Positions 22,205-32,236 of a stretch of DNA of 64,000 nucleotides are shown piece after piece; positions within the stretch are counted from its first letter, which is position 1; the number at the start of each line of letters is the position of its first letter. The DNA is taken from positions 46,729,291-46,793,290 of the forward strand of contig CP154956.1 of NCBI GenBank assembly GCA_039621445.1. The letters run 5' to 3'. Source of the stretch: Euglena gracilis (Eukaryota; Euglenida; Euglenophyceae; Euglenales). A program made the translations under genes and the position numbers. A model generated the notes under the pieces. It made no database searches and had not been told where the DNA came from. It saw nothing but the letters and a program-made list of their open reading frames with translations.

Positions 22205-23161
22205 TCAAAAACTTGTCATGGAAACATCAATGTTATGCTTCTTGTTCCACAGCTTCCAATCTTGTTGGACATACCAAACAAAACTGGTTGCTGGTTCCCA
22301 AGTGTCCTCCTCGGGCCCATACCCTTTCCAGCGGACTTTCCAAAGGTGCATACCTTTGTCGATTTTACGATCGATGATTTTATCGACAACAAAATCGTCC
22401 GTCTCAGGTAATCTGGAACGGGGTTTGAAGTGTAGACACGGGATGGGTTTCCCATCCGGTGGTGACAGGTATGGCTTGAAGTCGTCCATATGAACGTCCT
22501 CAACACCATTCGGTAATGCAACCTTGTAACGCCCGCTGGTACCTAGTCTTTCTAGGATTTCACAGGGACCGAGCCAGAGGGGATCCAGCTTGGAAGACTG
22601 CACGCGAATACGGCTATTCCGTACCCACACGCGGTCACCGGGACTATACACAGGTGACTTGAAATTCTGCAAAAACGATTTCCGTTTGGTTGCATTAATT
22701 TCAGTGACTCGCTTCTGGACTGCAGAACGTAGATTTTCTACTTCCGCAAACCAGGTCTCACAGCTGACTCTCGTTCGGGCGAGTCTCTCCGAGGGGACAT
22801 CCCCTATGGCCGGAGGGTCCCGTCCGAAAACTAATTTATAGGGGGAGTGAGGTAAAACCAACCCTGGTAGGGCATTGATATAAAACAAAGACCATGGCAG
22901 AACTGATATCCAGTTGCTGCGCGAGTCAGCCAGTGAATGGCGAAGCATATACACGACGGATTTCACGGCTGCCTCGGCTCTACCATTGCCTTTGGGTCGG
23001 TATATAATGGAAAAATGTTGCTCGATTACGAGTAAACCGCATAAAGTGGTGAAAAACCTTGAAGAAATCAAATGGTCTTGATCACTCACTATTTCATTCG
23101 GTAAACCCATTAAGCAAATACATTTCTCCAAAAATATAGCCGCCAAACTTTGGGCAGTCAA
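22205..23161 (-). CDS. Gypsy integrase catalytic core, GPY/F and chromodomain (copy A)
   Basis: Part of Pol that inserts the DNA copy into the chromosome. It shows the second catalytic Asp region (NEIVSDQDHLISSRFF), the Glu region (PKGNGRAEAAVKSVV), a GPY/F-like module (DPLWLGPCEILERLG) and a C-terminal chromodomain (LWKVRWKGYGPEEDTWEP). Chromodomains in this family tether integration to modified chromatin. It ends with SMTSF and TGA at 22,205. Collinear with 58,412-59,268 of copy B but with an intact frame here. Confidence 0.92.
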   Translation of the reverse strand: MTAQSLAAIFLEKCICLMGLPNEIVSDQDHLISSRFFTTLCGLLVIEQHFSIIYRPKGNGRAEAAVKSVVYMLRHSLADSRSNWISVLPWSLFYINALPGLVLPHSPYKLVFGRDPPAIGDVPSERLARTRVSCETWFAEVENLRSAVQKRVTEINATKRKSFLQNFKSPVYSPGDRVWVRNSRIRVQSSKLDPLWLGPCEILERLGTSGRYKVALPNGVEDVHMDDFKPYLSPPDGKPIPCLHFKPRSRLPETDDFVVDKIIDRKIDKGMHLWKVRWKGYGPEEDTWEPATSFVWYVQQDWKLWNKKHNIDVSMTSF

Positions 23162-23199
23162 CCCTGACTTCTGGCATGGAATGGCTACAATGTACCTAC

Positions 23200-23637
23200 T
23201 CAGCCTGCAGACGACAACAAAAACGTAATCGTAAATTTTGTCGTCCGTTCCTTTGCACGGTTAGAACTGCAGAAATTCCATGCAGAGGGAAGTAAAAATG
23301 TCAGGGGGTACGGGGAAAAAGTCCATCGTACCAGGGGGGTACCTCTGCGTGGTTTTACCGCTTGACAAATTTGACACCGTTGCGCTGTCCGCAAACAGCG
23401 TGAGTAGAGCTCCTTTTCACTCAGGGTTGTACAGTACCTGCGGCCCACCAACGAAAGAAGTTTGGGGGCCCCAGGGTGACCGTGGTTGTGATAACACAAA
23501 ATCACATCATCAACCAGGTCCTGGGGGATACAATATTTGTAACCCGATTCATTGCGAAAAACCAACCGTAAAGGTGAAAGAGTGTAATTCTCCAGCACTT
23601 CGCCATTACGAAGTCTGGTGACGATGGTGTCATACAC
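23200..23637 (-). CDS. Gypsy integrase zinc-binding N-terminus (copy A)
   Basis: HHCC-type integrase N-terminal domain: DVILCYHNHGHPGAPKLL supplies the His residues and AQRCQICQAVKPRRG the Cys pair. Upstream residues (YTLSPLRLVFRNESGYKYCIPQ) match the usual lead-in to this domain. The frame breaks before the catalytic core, where the first catalytic Asp region (about 23,170-23,300) is disturbed. Confidence 0.8.
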   Translation of the reverse strand: MYDTIVTRLRNGEVLENYTLSPLRLVFRNESGYKYCIPQDLVDDVILCYHNHGHPGAPKLLSLVGRRYCTTLSEKELYSRCLRTAQRCQICQAVKPRRGTPLVRWTFSPYPLTFLLPSAWNFCSSNRAKERTTKFTITFLLSSAG

Positions 23638-24850
23638 CGGATCACGACTATAATCCCATTTGTGAAAGAACAGTGGGGAAGGGGACTCCGTGCGCGTAAT
23701 ACGCCGGGGTCCGGACGTGCTTCCACGTCGGCGTTCTCCTGCACTGGTGCGACCAGGAATAGTTGTGACACGGGAAAAGAATCCAAAAGATTGTCCGCAG
23801 CTTCGTTTCGACGTACGTATTCGTCAGCTTCCTGACTTCCATGAAAAGTCGCGTCTCCCTCATCCGGGTTCCCAGGGTAATACCAAGGGGCCCGACTCAG
23901 CGGATCCGCTACTTTTTGTGTGTGACCAGGGGTATAAATAACCACAAGGTTGAATTGACTCAAGAACTCATGCCATCTGCATCGCCTTCCGACCGTTGAC
24001 ATGGCCTTGTTCAAATCCTCGGTGTACCAGTGTTGAACACTCTCACGGTCGGTCTTGACGAGGATCTGGACGAGGCTGCTGGCTACCCAGCTTCGGAATT
24101 TCTGGAGTATAAGCACGATTGCGTAGGTTTCCTTCTCGCGTATACTCCACTTGACTTGACCTTTCCCGTCGTCGCCCTGTAACTTTCTGCTGAAGAAAGC
24201 AACAGGTCGGAGCTCATTTGCCGCGTTATGCTGGCTAAGAAGTCCGCCAACAGCGTAATCGCTGCTGTCGACTTCCAGGACATATGGTTTGTACGGGTCC
24301 GCGATTTCGAGGACAACATTCTCCAAAAGCAAAACCTTGAATTTCTCAAGGGCCTCGCGCATTTGGTCATCCCAAATGACTTTGGTGTTGTCAACAGGCC
24401 GGTTTTTGAGCTTTTTGGTGAGGGGCACCGCGATTTTCGCGAAGTCCTTCATATATATCGCGTAATATTGGGCTAATCCCAAAAATCCTTTGAGGTGAGT
24501 AATCGTTTTGATTACCTCAGGGGTCCATTTCTTGATGGCTTCAAGCTTACTCGGAGCGGCTTTCCGCTGCCCATTGCTGAGGATGTGACCGCAAAATTTT
24601 ATAAGTATCCGAAACAAATGCATTTTCGCGCCTTTCGCGAAAAGCACATGTTTTTCAAAAGCGGTTAATACCGCGCAGACATGGTGGAAGTGTGTCACGA
24701 GGATATCCTCGCTCGATTTTGCAGATGGTGGTGATGTTCACACCAGCACATCATCAATGCAACACAATGGCAAACGGTGAGTCGCGTACAACCCATTGGA
24801 TCATGCGTTGAAACATGGCTGGACCATTCTTAACACCCAAGGGGAGTACC
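23502..24850 (-). CDS. Gypsy reverse transcriptase C-half and RNase H (copy A)
   Basis: Contains LIKFCGHILSNGQRKAAPSK, HLKGFLGLAQYYAIYM and VLEVDSSDYAVGGLLSQH (first RNase H Asp), SIREKETYAIV (RNase H Glu), LVKTDRESVQHW and YTPGHTQKVADPLSRAPW. The catalytic YIDD region at about 24,755-24,775 is frameshifted by one extra base relative to copy B, and about 0.4 kb of fingers/palm sequence is missing at the junction near 24,855. Copy A therefore cannot make active RT. Confidence 0.85.
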
Positions 24851-24855
24851 GTCCA

Positions 24856-26868
24856 TTGGTCTTACAAACACCGAACGGACCGCGTATCGCGGGGTCGATG
24901 TCGCATGCGTATACTGGATTTTCCAGCACACCGTGAAATTCGCAGGTAATCCGCGAACAGAATTCGGCTGAATTAGGATGCTGACCGGCACTCTCGATGA
25001 CCGCGGAAACCGCCAGGGTTTCCCTGGGGCTACCGAGCTTCCTCGGGAACGCGAATTCGGACATTCCGAATGCATCGAAGAAACATACGCGAAAAATGAT
25101 TTCTTGTAAGGGTGGTAATATTTTACCACAAAAATCTTCAAAAATCGGTACATTACTGGGTAAATCCCACCAATGAAAACACACATACGATAGTTGGGTG
25201 AACCATTCCGCTTCCGGAATGATAGGTATGAGAGTAACTCCACGGGCTTCATCCCGCAGAATTTTCTCAACCACACATCCGATAAGTTTTGGGGGACGGT
25301 GCATCCATAACACCGTATCACCCCAAAAATTTATCAAATGCGTTGGAGTGTTGTGACCAATGACGTGGTAAACGGGCATGTGCATTGGATGAAAAGGCAT
25401 GGATTTCCAATGCCAAATCAAAAGAATCAGCCAATGTCGCGATTTTGGAAAACCATCGTTTCAAAATGCGATATTGACCAAAATTGAAAGCATTCCACAC
25501 GCGTTTCACGTATTCATGCACCCGATTTCCGGGTTGGAGTGTAGAAACACAATGAATGGATCCACAAACATGCGGTCTGCCTTCCACTACCTCAAGGGTT
25601 AATCCCAAGGGAGTTTGGACAGGTTGGGGGATTCCCCATTCCGCATCAAATCCGTACCAAGTGCGATCGCGATTGTAATTAGGAATCACGCTTTTCGCGT
25701 TTCCAAACAACGAGGCTAATCCGCGTTGTTGGAGTATTCGGTGTATCTCCGCGCATTGCGGGCTACAACCAAGTGTATCCTTGGGTGTGGATTCCGTTTT
25801 CGGAATTGCTATTAGTGTCGGCTTTTGAACTAAACGTCCACAATCGAAATCCGATTGGGTGGAAATTCTCCTGCAGTGCACACATTGGAAGGAAGTGTAA
25901 TGGTGTGACGGGTGTGCGTGTAAGTGGGTGTCGGTGGCATTAGCCGGTGAGTCTTGTACAGGTGTGCCTGGATTCGGCACAACTGGTGGGAAACGGAGTG
26001 GTGGTGTGGCTGGGCGACTACTCGACACCGTGATCACTGCAGGCCTTTGGGCTTTCGTCTTGTAACCCAGTGGAACGGCAGGGGTACCGCTACTCGCTTG
26101 CCCTACCTCATGTGGAACGCATGTGGGTGTGTCTTTGGGTAGGGGGGAGGCTTTCTCTGTACCCCGGGTGTGGAAAACGGTGGTTGGTGTGGTGGGCAAC
26201 GGTGTTGCCATTGTGGGTAACGGTGTTGGTAAAGTGGTGGTCGTCATGGTGGACGCCAACGGTGATGGTGGTTTGGGTGTCAATGAAGTGGTGGGTGCTG
26301 TGCGCAAACCGTGGGAGTGACAATACACAACCAATCGGTACTGGCATAAAAATGGGTATCCCAAAAGTACGTCAGATCCGTGAATTCCGGACTCGTAACC
26401 CCAAATATTGATGAAATGTTGGACTTGTGGGGGGTGTGAGTGATGCTTGGGGATGATGGGCAAGAGTATCTTGAGCACACATCCCGAATCACCACCGCAC
26501 ATGAGGGTGTTATCCGCGGTTGTAATTTTGATCGGTTTCTTGGCGCTTACCAAGAGCGGGGTCGGTATCAACCCCAACCAAAAGAGCAGTGCAATGCGAC
26601 AACCAGTGTCAATGAGAATTTTAACTTTGGTGGAAAATTTTTGAGTGCGGATTTCCGGTTGGACGAGTAATTCCATTGGTGGTACGCAAAGTGAAGGGTC
26701 TGGCGGAAATACGTTTGCATGCCAACTTTCCCATGAACCATTTCCTACTTTGCTCAGCATTCCGAGCGAAAATGTGGAGTGGGGGGTAGGGGACCCGAAA
26801 TAATTCCGGGTACCGACCGTAAAGGCGGATGGGCAGGGGGGGCAAGGTTGATCAGGTCTTACCTCCAT
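24856..26868 (-). CDS. Gypsy protease and linker to RT (copy A)
   Basis: Open from just after the gag stop. The first ATG gives MEVRPDQPCPPCPS. A retroviral-type aspartic protease active site is visible as KVKILIDTGCRIALLF with the DTG triad, followed by the SAKKPIKITTADNTLMCGG segment and ILLPIIPK. Then come a Thr/Pro-rich low-complexity stretch (TTTTLPTPLPTMATPLP) and an unassigned conserved block with a CVHC...CGR pair. The frame shifts around 25,320-25,420 and the RT fingers are then truncated (FGVCKTNGRYSPW joins across the deletion). Confidence 0.85.
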
Positions 26869-26877
26869 CTGTTCATC

Positions 26878-26916
26878 AGCCCAGAGGTCCGTGCCCTCGG
26901 ACCTCGGGCTCCCCTA
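26878..26916 (-). promoter_or_regulatory. Gag-Pol UAG with downstream stem-loop (candidate readthrough signal, copy A)
   Basis: Gag ends ...AAGSDLE-TAG (TAG at 26,916-26,914). The pol frame is the same frame, directly after the stop (GGG AGC CCG AGG ...). Three bases after the TAG begins a stem: 26,910-26,898 (AGCCCGAGGTCCG) pairs with 26,891-26,878 (CGGACCTCTGGGCT), 13 bp with one bulged base and a 6-nt loop. This resembles the stop-plus-structure arrangement that drives gag-pol readthrough in gammaretroviruses. Conserved in copy B. Confidence 0.65.
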
Positions 26917-29032
26917 CTCCAAGTCCGAACCGGCCGCATAGCCGGCAACGGACTTTTTGGTGGAATAGATTGAATTCAATGAGCGCACCGCCATTCGGGC
27001 CTCATTAAATTCCCCGTCCGAGGTCCAATCCCCCTCCCTGCCCGAAGCCGGGGTGTCCTCCTCCAAACAAGAAATCTTGAAACCGACTTTTTGCCGGTTG
27101 GAGGAGTAACCACGGTCCTCGCGGCGCTTACCGCGATTTCCGTAGCCGGGCCGGGGGGAACGAGATCTGGGACATTTGGATGAGTGGTGGTCTTTGGAAC
27201 CGATTTGTGATCGTGAAGAATCGCGATTGGAAACCCCTTTTTCGGTTAGGGGGTCCAGCTGACCGACCGCGAGAAGGACGGGTTTCCCGACCATCACGCG
27301 ATGGTGACTTGGGCCTACTACCGCTAAGGCGGTTCTCCGAAGAACGTGAAACTCCCGATTGACGTGAAAACGCCGAGGAACCCGATCCCCGTGAGGGGGT
27401 CGAGCCCCTTGGGCTTCCGATACGCTTTCGCGCATCGGGATTCGGGCAATCCCGAGACATGTGACCAGATTTGTTGCACAAAAAGCACAGTTTATCCGTG
27501 CCTTGGTCCGAAGAACGCTGGTTCCGCGTTTTCGGTCCCGTGGTGGGTGATCTTGGTGACGTGGGTGATTTTTGCAACGCATTGACCGCACCCGCAGGAA
27601 TTCCCGCGGTGGGATGCGTTTGGAAGGCGGACTGTATTTGTCCCAAAACTTGGTTAAGCTTGAGTTGCTTTGACACATAATTCCAGCGCTGGGCAAGAGT
27701 CATGTCATGCCTCGCCAACTCCTCGCGATGGATATCCTTCACGAGGGATGGTACAAAATTCAATAAAACGGCATCGAATTGTTCGCGCATTTGCTTCTCG
27801 CTAAGTTCATCAACTTCGGAAGCAAGTGCTAACCATTTGGCATACCAAAGGTCAATGGATTTCCATTTGCGATCCGATGGCGCGCATTGTCGCCATTTCT
27901 TCTCCAGGGTAATCCTGGTGACCAAACTTGAGTTGGTTGAAGCGTATTGCTCAACCAGGTCATCAAGTGATACGCCATTACGTATTACCAAATTGCGTGC
28001 GCGTTCTCGCTCCTCCCTTGGTAGGCAATCGATGAATTCCATCTTGACTACCTCGGGATTCGGGACTTGGGTGGGTCCCTTTAGTGCCCAGTAGTACTCC
28101 CAATCCCGAAAAAATTGTCTCCATGTGGTTGGATCCCCGTCCCATTGGGGCTTCACCTTGTTCGCGATTGCGATGGTGTTCTTGAAGTCTCTCTGAGTAA
28201 CCCGCTGACCCTCGGTGGTATTCCAGGGGTTTGGGTCCGGGCAATGCTTAACACCAAACGCGTTTCGCGGATTTTCCGCTCCATGTGTACCCCGTGCAGG
28301 ATTTCCCGCACCAAGTGCAGCACCAAGTGTAGGGTTGGCAGACTTTTCCTGCGGGAATTGCGAAAAATCTGGTGAAATTCTCCCGGTGGGGCGGGTTTCC
28401 GGCCGAAATGGGTGATCTGGTAATCCAGAACCCGTTGGTGGTTGGTATGGTCGCGCATGCGACACATGACCAATACCAGGTGTGGGGTGTTGACTCATTT
28501 CTCGCACAAGGTTGGAATGTTGAATTTCTTGGTGGGGACTCGAATTTTCGAGCGGTGGAACAATTTTCTCATCGGAAATGTTCCCCGAAAACTGTGTTGG
28601 TGGCGTGGGCAAATGCAAAGGTGGTACAATTCGCGTTGTCGCAGGTGGTTGTACCAAATTCGCGGTAGATGTAGGAATTCCTACTCCAGAAACGGTGATT
28701 TGAGAACGCGGTTCCGGGACATTTGAAATACCAACCACAGCGGTTACCGCGGAGGGTGGTGGCAAAACCGGCACCGGAGTGGACATTTTATCCAAACTCG
28801 CGGACAAGTCATGCACCGTTTCTTCCAAATGTTCCACCAACTGGAGTTGGCCGCAAATACGGTCAATCTCAGCCTCCAAATGCCTAATGCGTTTGCGGTA
28901 ACAGGAAAACTCTTCCAAGTGTGGCAACTTTTCAGAAACCAAGTGTAACTTTTGGACAGACTTTCCTTGGGACTCCTCCACATTCCGGAGTTGACCCGCA
29001 AGCGCTTTTACTGCATTTGAGACAGTTTGCAA
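26914..29032 (-). CDS. Gypsy gag, capsid to zinc knuckle (copy A)
   Basis: Structural protein. It begins in a predicted coiled coil (heptad-like QTVSNAVKALAGQLRNVEE, IRHLEAEIDRICGQLQLVEHLEE), then a Pro-rich linker, then a retrotransposon capsid-like helical domain (WRQFFRDWEYYWALKG, VEQYASTNSSLVTRITLEKK, REQFDAVLLNFVPSLVKDI), then a CCHC knuckle CFLCNKSGHMSRDC and an Arg/Ser-rich tail. A one-base insertion near 27,240 ('aaaaagggg' versus 'aaaacggg' in copy B) shifts the tail; the continued frame runs open to the TAG at 26,914. The true N-terminus lies upstream (see 29,057-30,702). Confidence 0.88.
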
Positions 29033-29056
29033 TTGGTGGAGTGGCTTGGTGGGGGT

Positions 29057-30702
29057 TTAAACGGTGGTGCGCGAATTTTCCGCGGTTGGCTTTTCCAACA
29101 ACGCAGAAATTCGTCCATCCAAACGAGAAACCTCATCCTGCATGGATCGGGCATTCCGATTCACGCTTTCCTCAAGTTGGAGCAGACTTGTACAAAATGC
29201 TTGCAAGGTTTCCTTGTTGTCACCAAGCATTTTGTAATAAAATGAGCGAAATTCCGGTGACTCGGATATCCGAGCACGCGAAACGGGGGGAAGTGAGCGA
29301 ATTTCCGCTACTGTGGTGGACAACAAGGTGGAACGGGTTTGTAATTCCCCAATAGCGGCATGAATACCACTAATGTCGGGAATTCGCTTGGAAAGTGTAG
29401 AAACATGCTCCTGCAAACCGACAACGGTGGCATTAATACCGCCAATGTCCGTTGGCGATTGTTGTGGCGCGAAATCCAACCGTTGTGCGCAATCCGCGAT
29501 TTTCGCGTTCAAGGAGGTTAATCCATCCTGATTTGCGACACAATGGCAGGATTTCTGCTCCAAGTGTGAGACGCGTTCCACCAAAAGCTGAATTTGCGTA
29601 CGGGGAACAAAATTTTCTTGCACTTTCGCGTGGAATTGCTTCCAGTGCTCGATTTCCGAGCAAAGATGCAAAATCCGTTGTTGGGCTTCTTGGAAAGAGG
29701 TGGTGAGTGCGGCAAAGTGCTCAACCGCGACAAAGTTACCGATTTCCGGCATTTTGGAATTGGCATTTTGCGCTTGTAACTGGTGCTGCAATTGCAGTAG
29801 CATTGTTGAACAAGACTCCACTTTGGCAAAAGGTGGTTCATACCATCTTGCACATGCAGAAAGTTGGAATCATTCCGCGTTTCCGCCTCATGCAGTGTTT
29901 CACTGATTTGTTGGAAATTTTGTGGAAGTTAGATGCGCAAAATACTGTCAACGCTTTCTCGAAAATGCTGAAGGTCTTTCCCCGCATTTTCGAATTGTGT
30001 TGGCAACATTTGCCGATTTCCTGCAAATAATTCCAACAATATGTGTGAGGCTATCCCTCAAATCTTCCTCATAGTCCTCCAGAACGGAAACGGAACCAGA
30101 GATTTCCGGCACCACCAGACGCATATCTGGGTTCCATGGCAATTCAGGGAAAACCGCAGTTTCCGCGGGTAATCCCGGCAGTGCGCGAAATGGTGTGTGG
30201 GGTTGAAATTGAGGGGGGGGGGTTGAAAAAAACACGGTGTTTCCACCGATTTGCACTCCAAAAGACCCACCGGTGCTTCCACCGGGGATCTTTTGGGTGT
30301 GAACAGAGCAAAGGGCACATACTCCTCGCTTTGTTCATGGGTAACATGAGTAACCAAGTGTGAAGGTGCAAGGGGGTCATCCCCTCGCCGCATCAATGAT
30401 GGGTGGACCGGGATGGAGGACGGTCTTTCGCCACCTACATCCCGAACAATCAATGACAATGATGATGAAGAAGGCTCATCGCCCCCTTGCAACAATAAAG
30501 GCGTGTCGCCTTGTGACAATGACAATTGATGCAGTGTGCCTTCTTGTTGCTTGGGGGGTCGGGAATTGGAACTTGTCTCATTCGAACCGTTCCAATCCCC
30601 GTGATCTTCATCAAGATTGCTCAATGAACTCATCAACAAATCATAATCAAACTTGTGGTTGGGGGTTGTGCTTTGCATCTTTTGAGATGGGCAAAAAGGC
30701 AA
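29057..30702 (-). CDS. Gypsy gag N-terminal region (copy A, broken)
   Basis: First ORF after the LTR. It starts near 30,681-30,702 with (MPFCPSQK)MQSTTPNHKFDYDLLMSSL and is Ser/Asp-rich. A later frame (29,057-29,821) is a long Gln/Leu/Glu-rich coiled coil (MLLQLQHQLQAQNAN, LVERVSHLEQ, DISGIHAAIGELQTRS). The two parts are disconnected by frameshifts and by a deletion of about 150 bp near 30,040 compared with copy B at 51,288-51,440. In position and character this is the N-terminal matrix/coiled-coil part of Gag. Confidence 0.7.
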
Positions 30703-30920
30703 AAAATCAAAAACACTCTGAAATAAGCAGAGAAACAGGGACCAGAAAGGTTGTATCGGCGATTACCGAACAGAGCCTCCTGAGACCTGTATCCTTGCTT
30801 AAAGGTTGGCTAGCGTCAAGGAATCGTACTTTCACCGTGCTTCACGGCTCAGTGCGATCCTCACCACCAGTCAACCACAGAGTTCTTCTGTGTGGAACGT
30901 CTGTGTAGGTTCGTTGCCTA

Positions 30921-30932
30921 AATCTGCTACCA
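30921..30932 (-). promoter_or_regulatory. Second primer-binding-site-like motif (copy A)
   Basis: TGGTAGCAGATT, a near copy of the primer-binding site located 56 bp closer to the LTR. Conserved in copy B at 50,402-50,413. Confidence 0.5.
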
Positions 30933-30971
30933 AGTATATTACCTGGCAGCCTTTCTTTCTGTAGGATCCTT

Positions 30972-30988
30972 GACCTATTCTGCTACCA
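30972..30988 (-). promoter_or_regulatory. Primer-binding site (copy A)
   Basis: TGGTAGCAGAATAGGTC directly abuts the 5' LTR. The first bases resemble the initiator-methionine tRNA type of primer site (TGGTATCAGA), with G in place of T. Priming tRNA not proven. Confidence 0.7.
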
Positions 30989-31416
30989 AGTGTACGTCCA
31001 AAGCTTTCCCTTTTCCCCTTTTTGGAACTTTCTGAAAAAGCCTTTCGCTTTCGCCTTGGTGTGCGGCCTACTTATGGTAGGGAAAAGTCTTTGGAGTAAC
31101 AAAAAGTGGTTTTCCCTTTTGATTCCCAATTCCCCAAGAAGCAAAGCACAAAGCAAAGTCTCAGAAGTTTCTTCTGAGTTCAAACTCGATTGTTCCGAGT
31201 GTTTTTCTCTCTGACAAAACCAATGGTCAAACTTGCAGACGATGACAGTAAAGAATACCACCTGTGGGGGAAGGAAAGAAAAGTGCTGACGTGTCCAGGG
31301 GCAGATCCCAGAAGGGTCTGCCACGATCTCACCAGCTGTGGATTTCCACAGTGGTGCGACCGTCACAGAACCCACTCTGCAGATGTCCTACAGAGCTGGG
31401 ACGTGCCTGGCACACA
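30989..31416 (-). repeat. 5' LTR of Gypsy copy A
   Basis: 428 bp, direct repeat of 15,341-15,768, in element orientation TGTGTGCCAGG...GTACACT. It should contain the element promoter and RNA start, but no clear TATA box is seen. Confidence 0.92.
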
Positions 31417-31440
31417 GAGGCGCGCTGTGCGACGGTGCCG

Positions 31441-31476
31441 AGTACCGGGATGGAGGTTTATGTCACCGCACGTCAG
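31441..31476 (-). other. 2A-like motif LTCGDINLHPGT (copy A)
   Basis: G-D-I-N-L-H-P-G matches the 2A shape (GD-I/V-E-x-N-P-G-P) with E to N and N to H; the final Pro is Thr here (CCT to ACT). The duplicate at 49,858-49,893 keeps the final Pro. Confidence 0.55.
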
Positions 31477-31600
31477 CAAGCTCCCCCTGCCCGCTAGGGC
31501 GGTGCACACAGAGCAACGGCGAGACTGTAGGAAGGAATGGAGACAACGAGCTGCGACGCGTAGGACGCGAATAGTGGGCTGCTGTGTTCTGGGCCGGCCG

Positions 31601-32236
31601 TTACCTGCGGACGGCAGAAGGCAGCATTGCTCCCAAGGCCAGTGGGATCCCTTGCAACAAGTGCATGGGTCCTCTGGCGGGAAGCAAGGGTCCCATAGGC
31701 CATCGCCTCATACGAAGAACGGCCGGCCGCCCATGAGGAGTTGGTACGGCTGCCCCGGGGTGGACTGGTCGTGGACCCATTCGTTCAGGGGGGGCAAATC
31801 GCTGGCGGAGAGATACGGGACACCACGGTGGCGAGGTGGTCCACCAGGGGGAAGTAACGGACGTCTCGGAGACATTCGCTTGTAAGGGCGGGCGGCAGCG
31901 CCGGCTGATGTGGAGGTAGAGGCACCAGGTTCGCCAACGGGGGTGCGGCAGGAGCTCAGTGCCGCGAACGCAGAACAGGGGCGCCCTGGGCAGAGGCGTG
32001 GAGCACAGGGCCGCCGCCTGCAGTTGCGGCAGAGCAGGAGACCATTCCGGGGCGACGATCACGGCATGGATGCCGTTGCGGAGACCGTGGTGGAGGATCC
32101 GTGGAAGGACACGGAAAGGTGGGTTCATCCAAAGAGCCTCCGGACAGGTCGATGACTGGCTGAAAGCATCCACCGCCTCGTCCCAGTAGGTGGCGAATTG
32201 GCAGTTGTGCCTGTCTGCGAAGGCGTCCACGATCGG
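31601..32236 (-). CDS. LINE-encoded domain with W-x-NPPF motif (copy A)
   Basis: About 210 codons: VDAFADRHNCQFATYWDEA, then CPEALWMNPPFRVLPRIL, then IHAVIVAPEWSPALPQLQ. The spacing (D-x-F near the start, YW, DAF, W-x-NPPF, VIVAPEWSP) is reminiscent of the C-terminal RNase H-linked segment of DIRS-type retroelements and, more weakly, of NPPF/NPPY motifs of adenine methyltransferases. I do not assign a function. The frame is cut from the upstream ORF by a TAG at about 32,237 (TGG in the duplicate). Confidence 0.5.
   Translation of the reverse strand, partial: PIVDAFADRHNCQFATYWDEAVDAFSQSSTCPEALWMNPPFRVLPRILHHGLRNGIHAVIVAPEWSPALPQLQAAALCSTPLPRAPLFCVRGTELLPHPRWRTWCLYLHISRRCRPPLQANVSETSVTSPWWTTSPPWCPVSLRQRFAPPERMGPRPVHPGAAVPTPHGRPAVLRMRRWPMGPLLPARGPMHLLQGIPLALGAMLPSAVRR

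Larger units (their letters stand above)
15341..31416 (-). mobile_element. Ty3/Gypsy chromovirus-like LTR retrotransposon, copy A (16.1 kb)
   Basis: Complete element: 428-bp LTRs at both ends, identical 5-bp flanks GAGGC at 15,336-15,340 and 31,417-31,421 (target-site duplication), primer-binding site beside the 5' LTR and a polypurine tract beside the 3' LTR. Gene order on the minus strand is gag, UAG, protease, reverse transcriptase, RNase H, integrase with chromodomain, then a large extra ORF. At 16.1 kb it is far longer than most Ty3/Gypsy elements. It has lost about 0.4 kb of the RT fingers/palm and carries frameshifts, so it is non-autonomous. It is inserted in the LINE. Confidence 0.93.

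Noticed and set aside
31601-32236. NPPF motif as a DNA adenine methyltransferase
   Set aside because: No glycine-rich SAM-binding motif is visible at the expected position; similarity to the DIRS RNase H-adjacent segment is at least as good.
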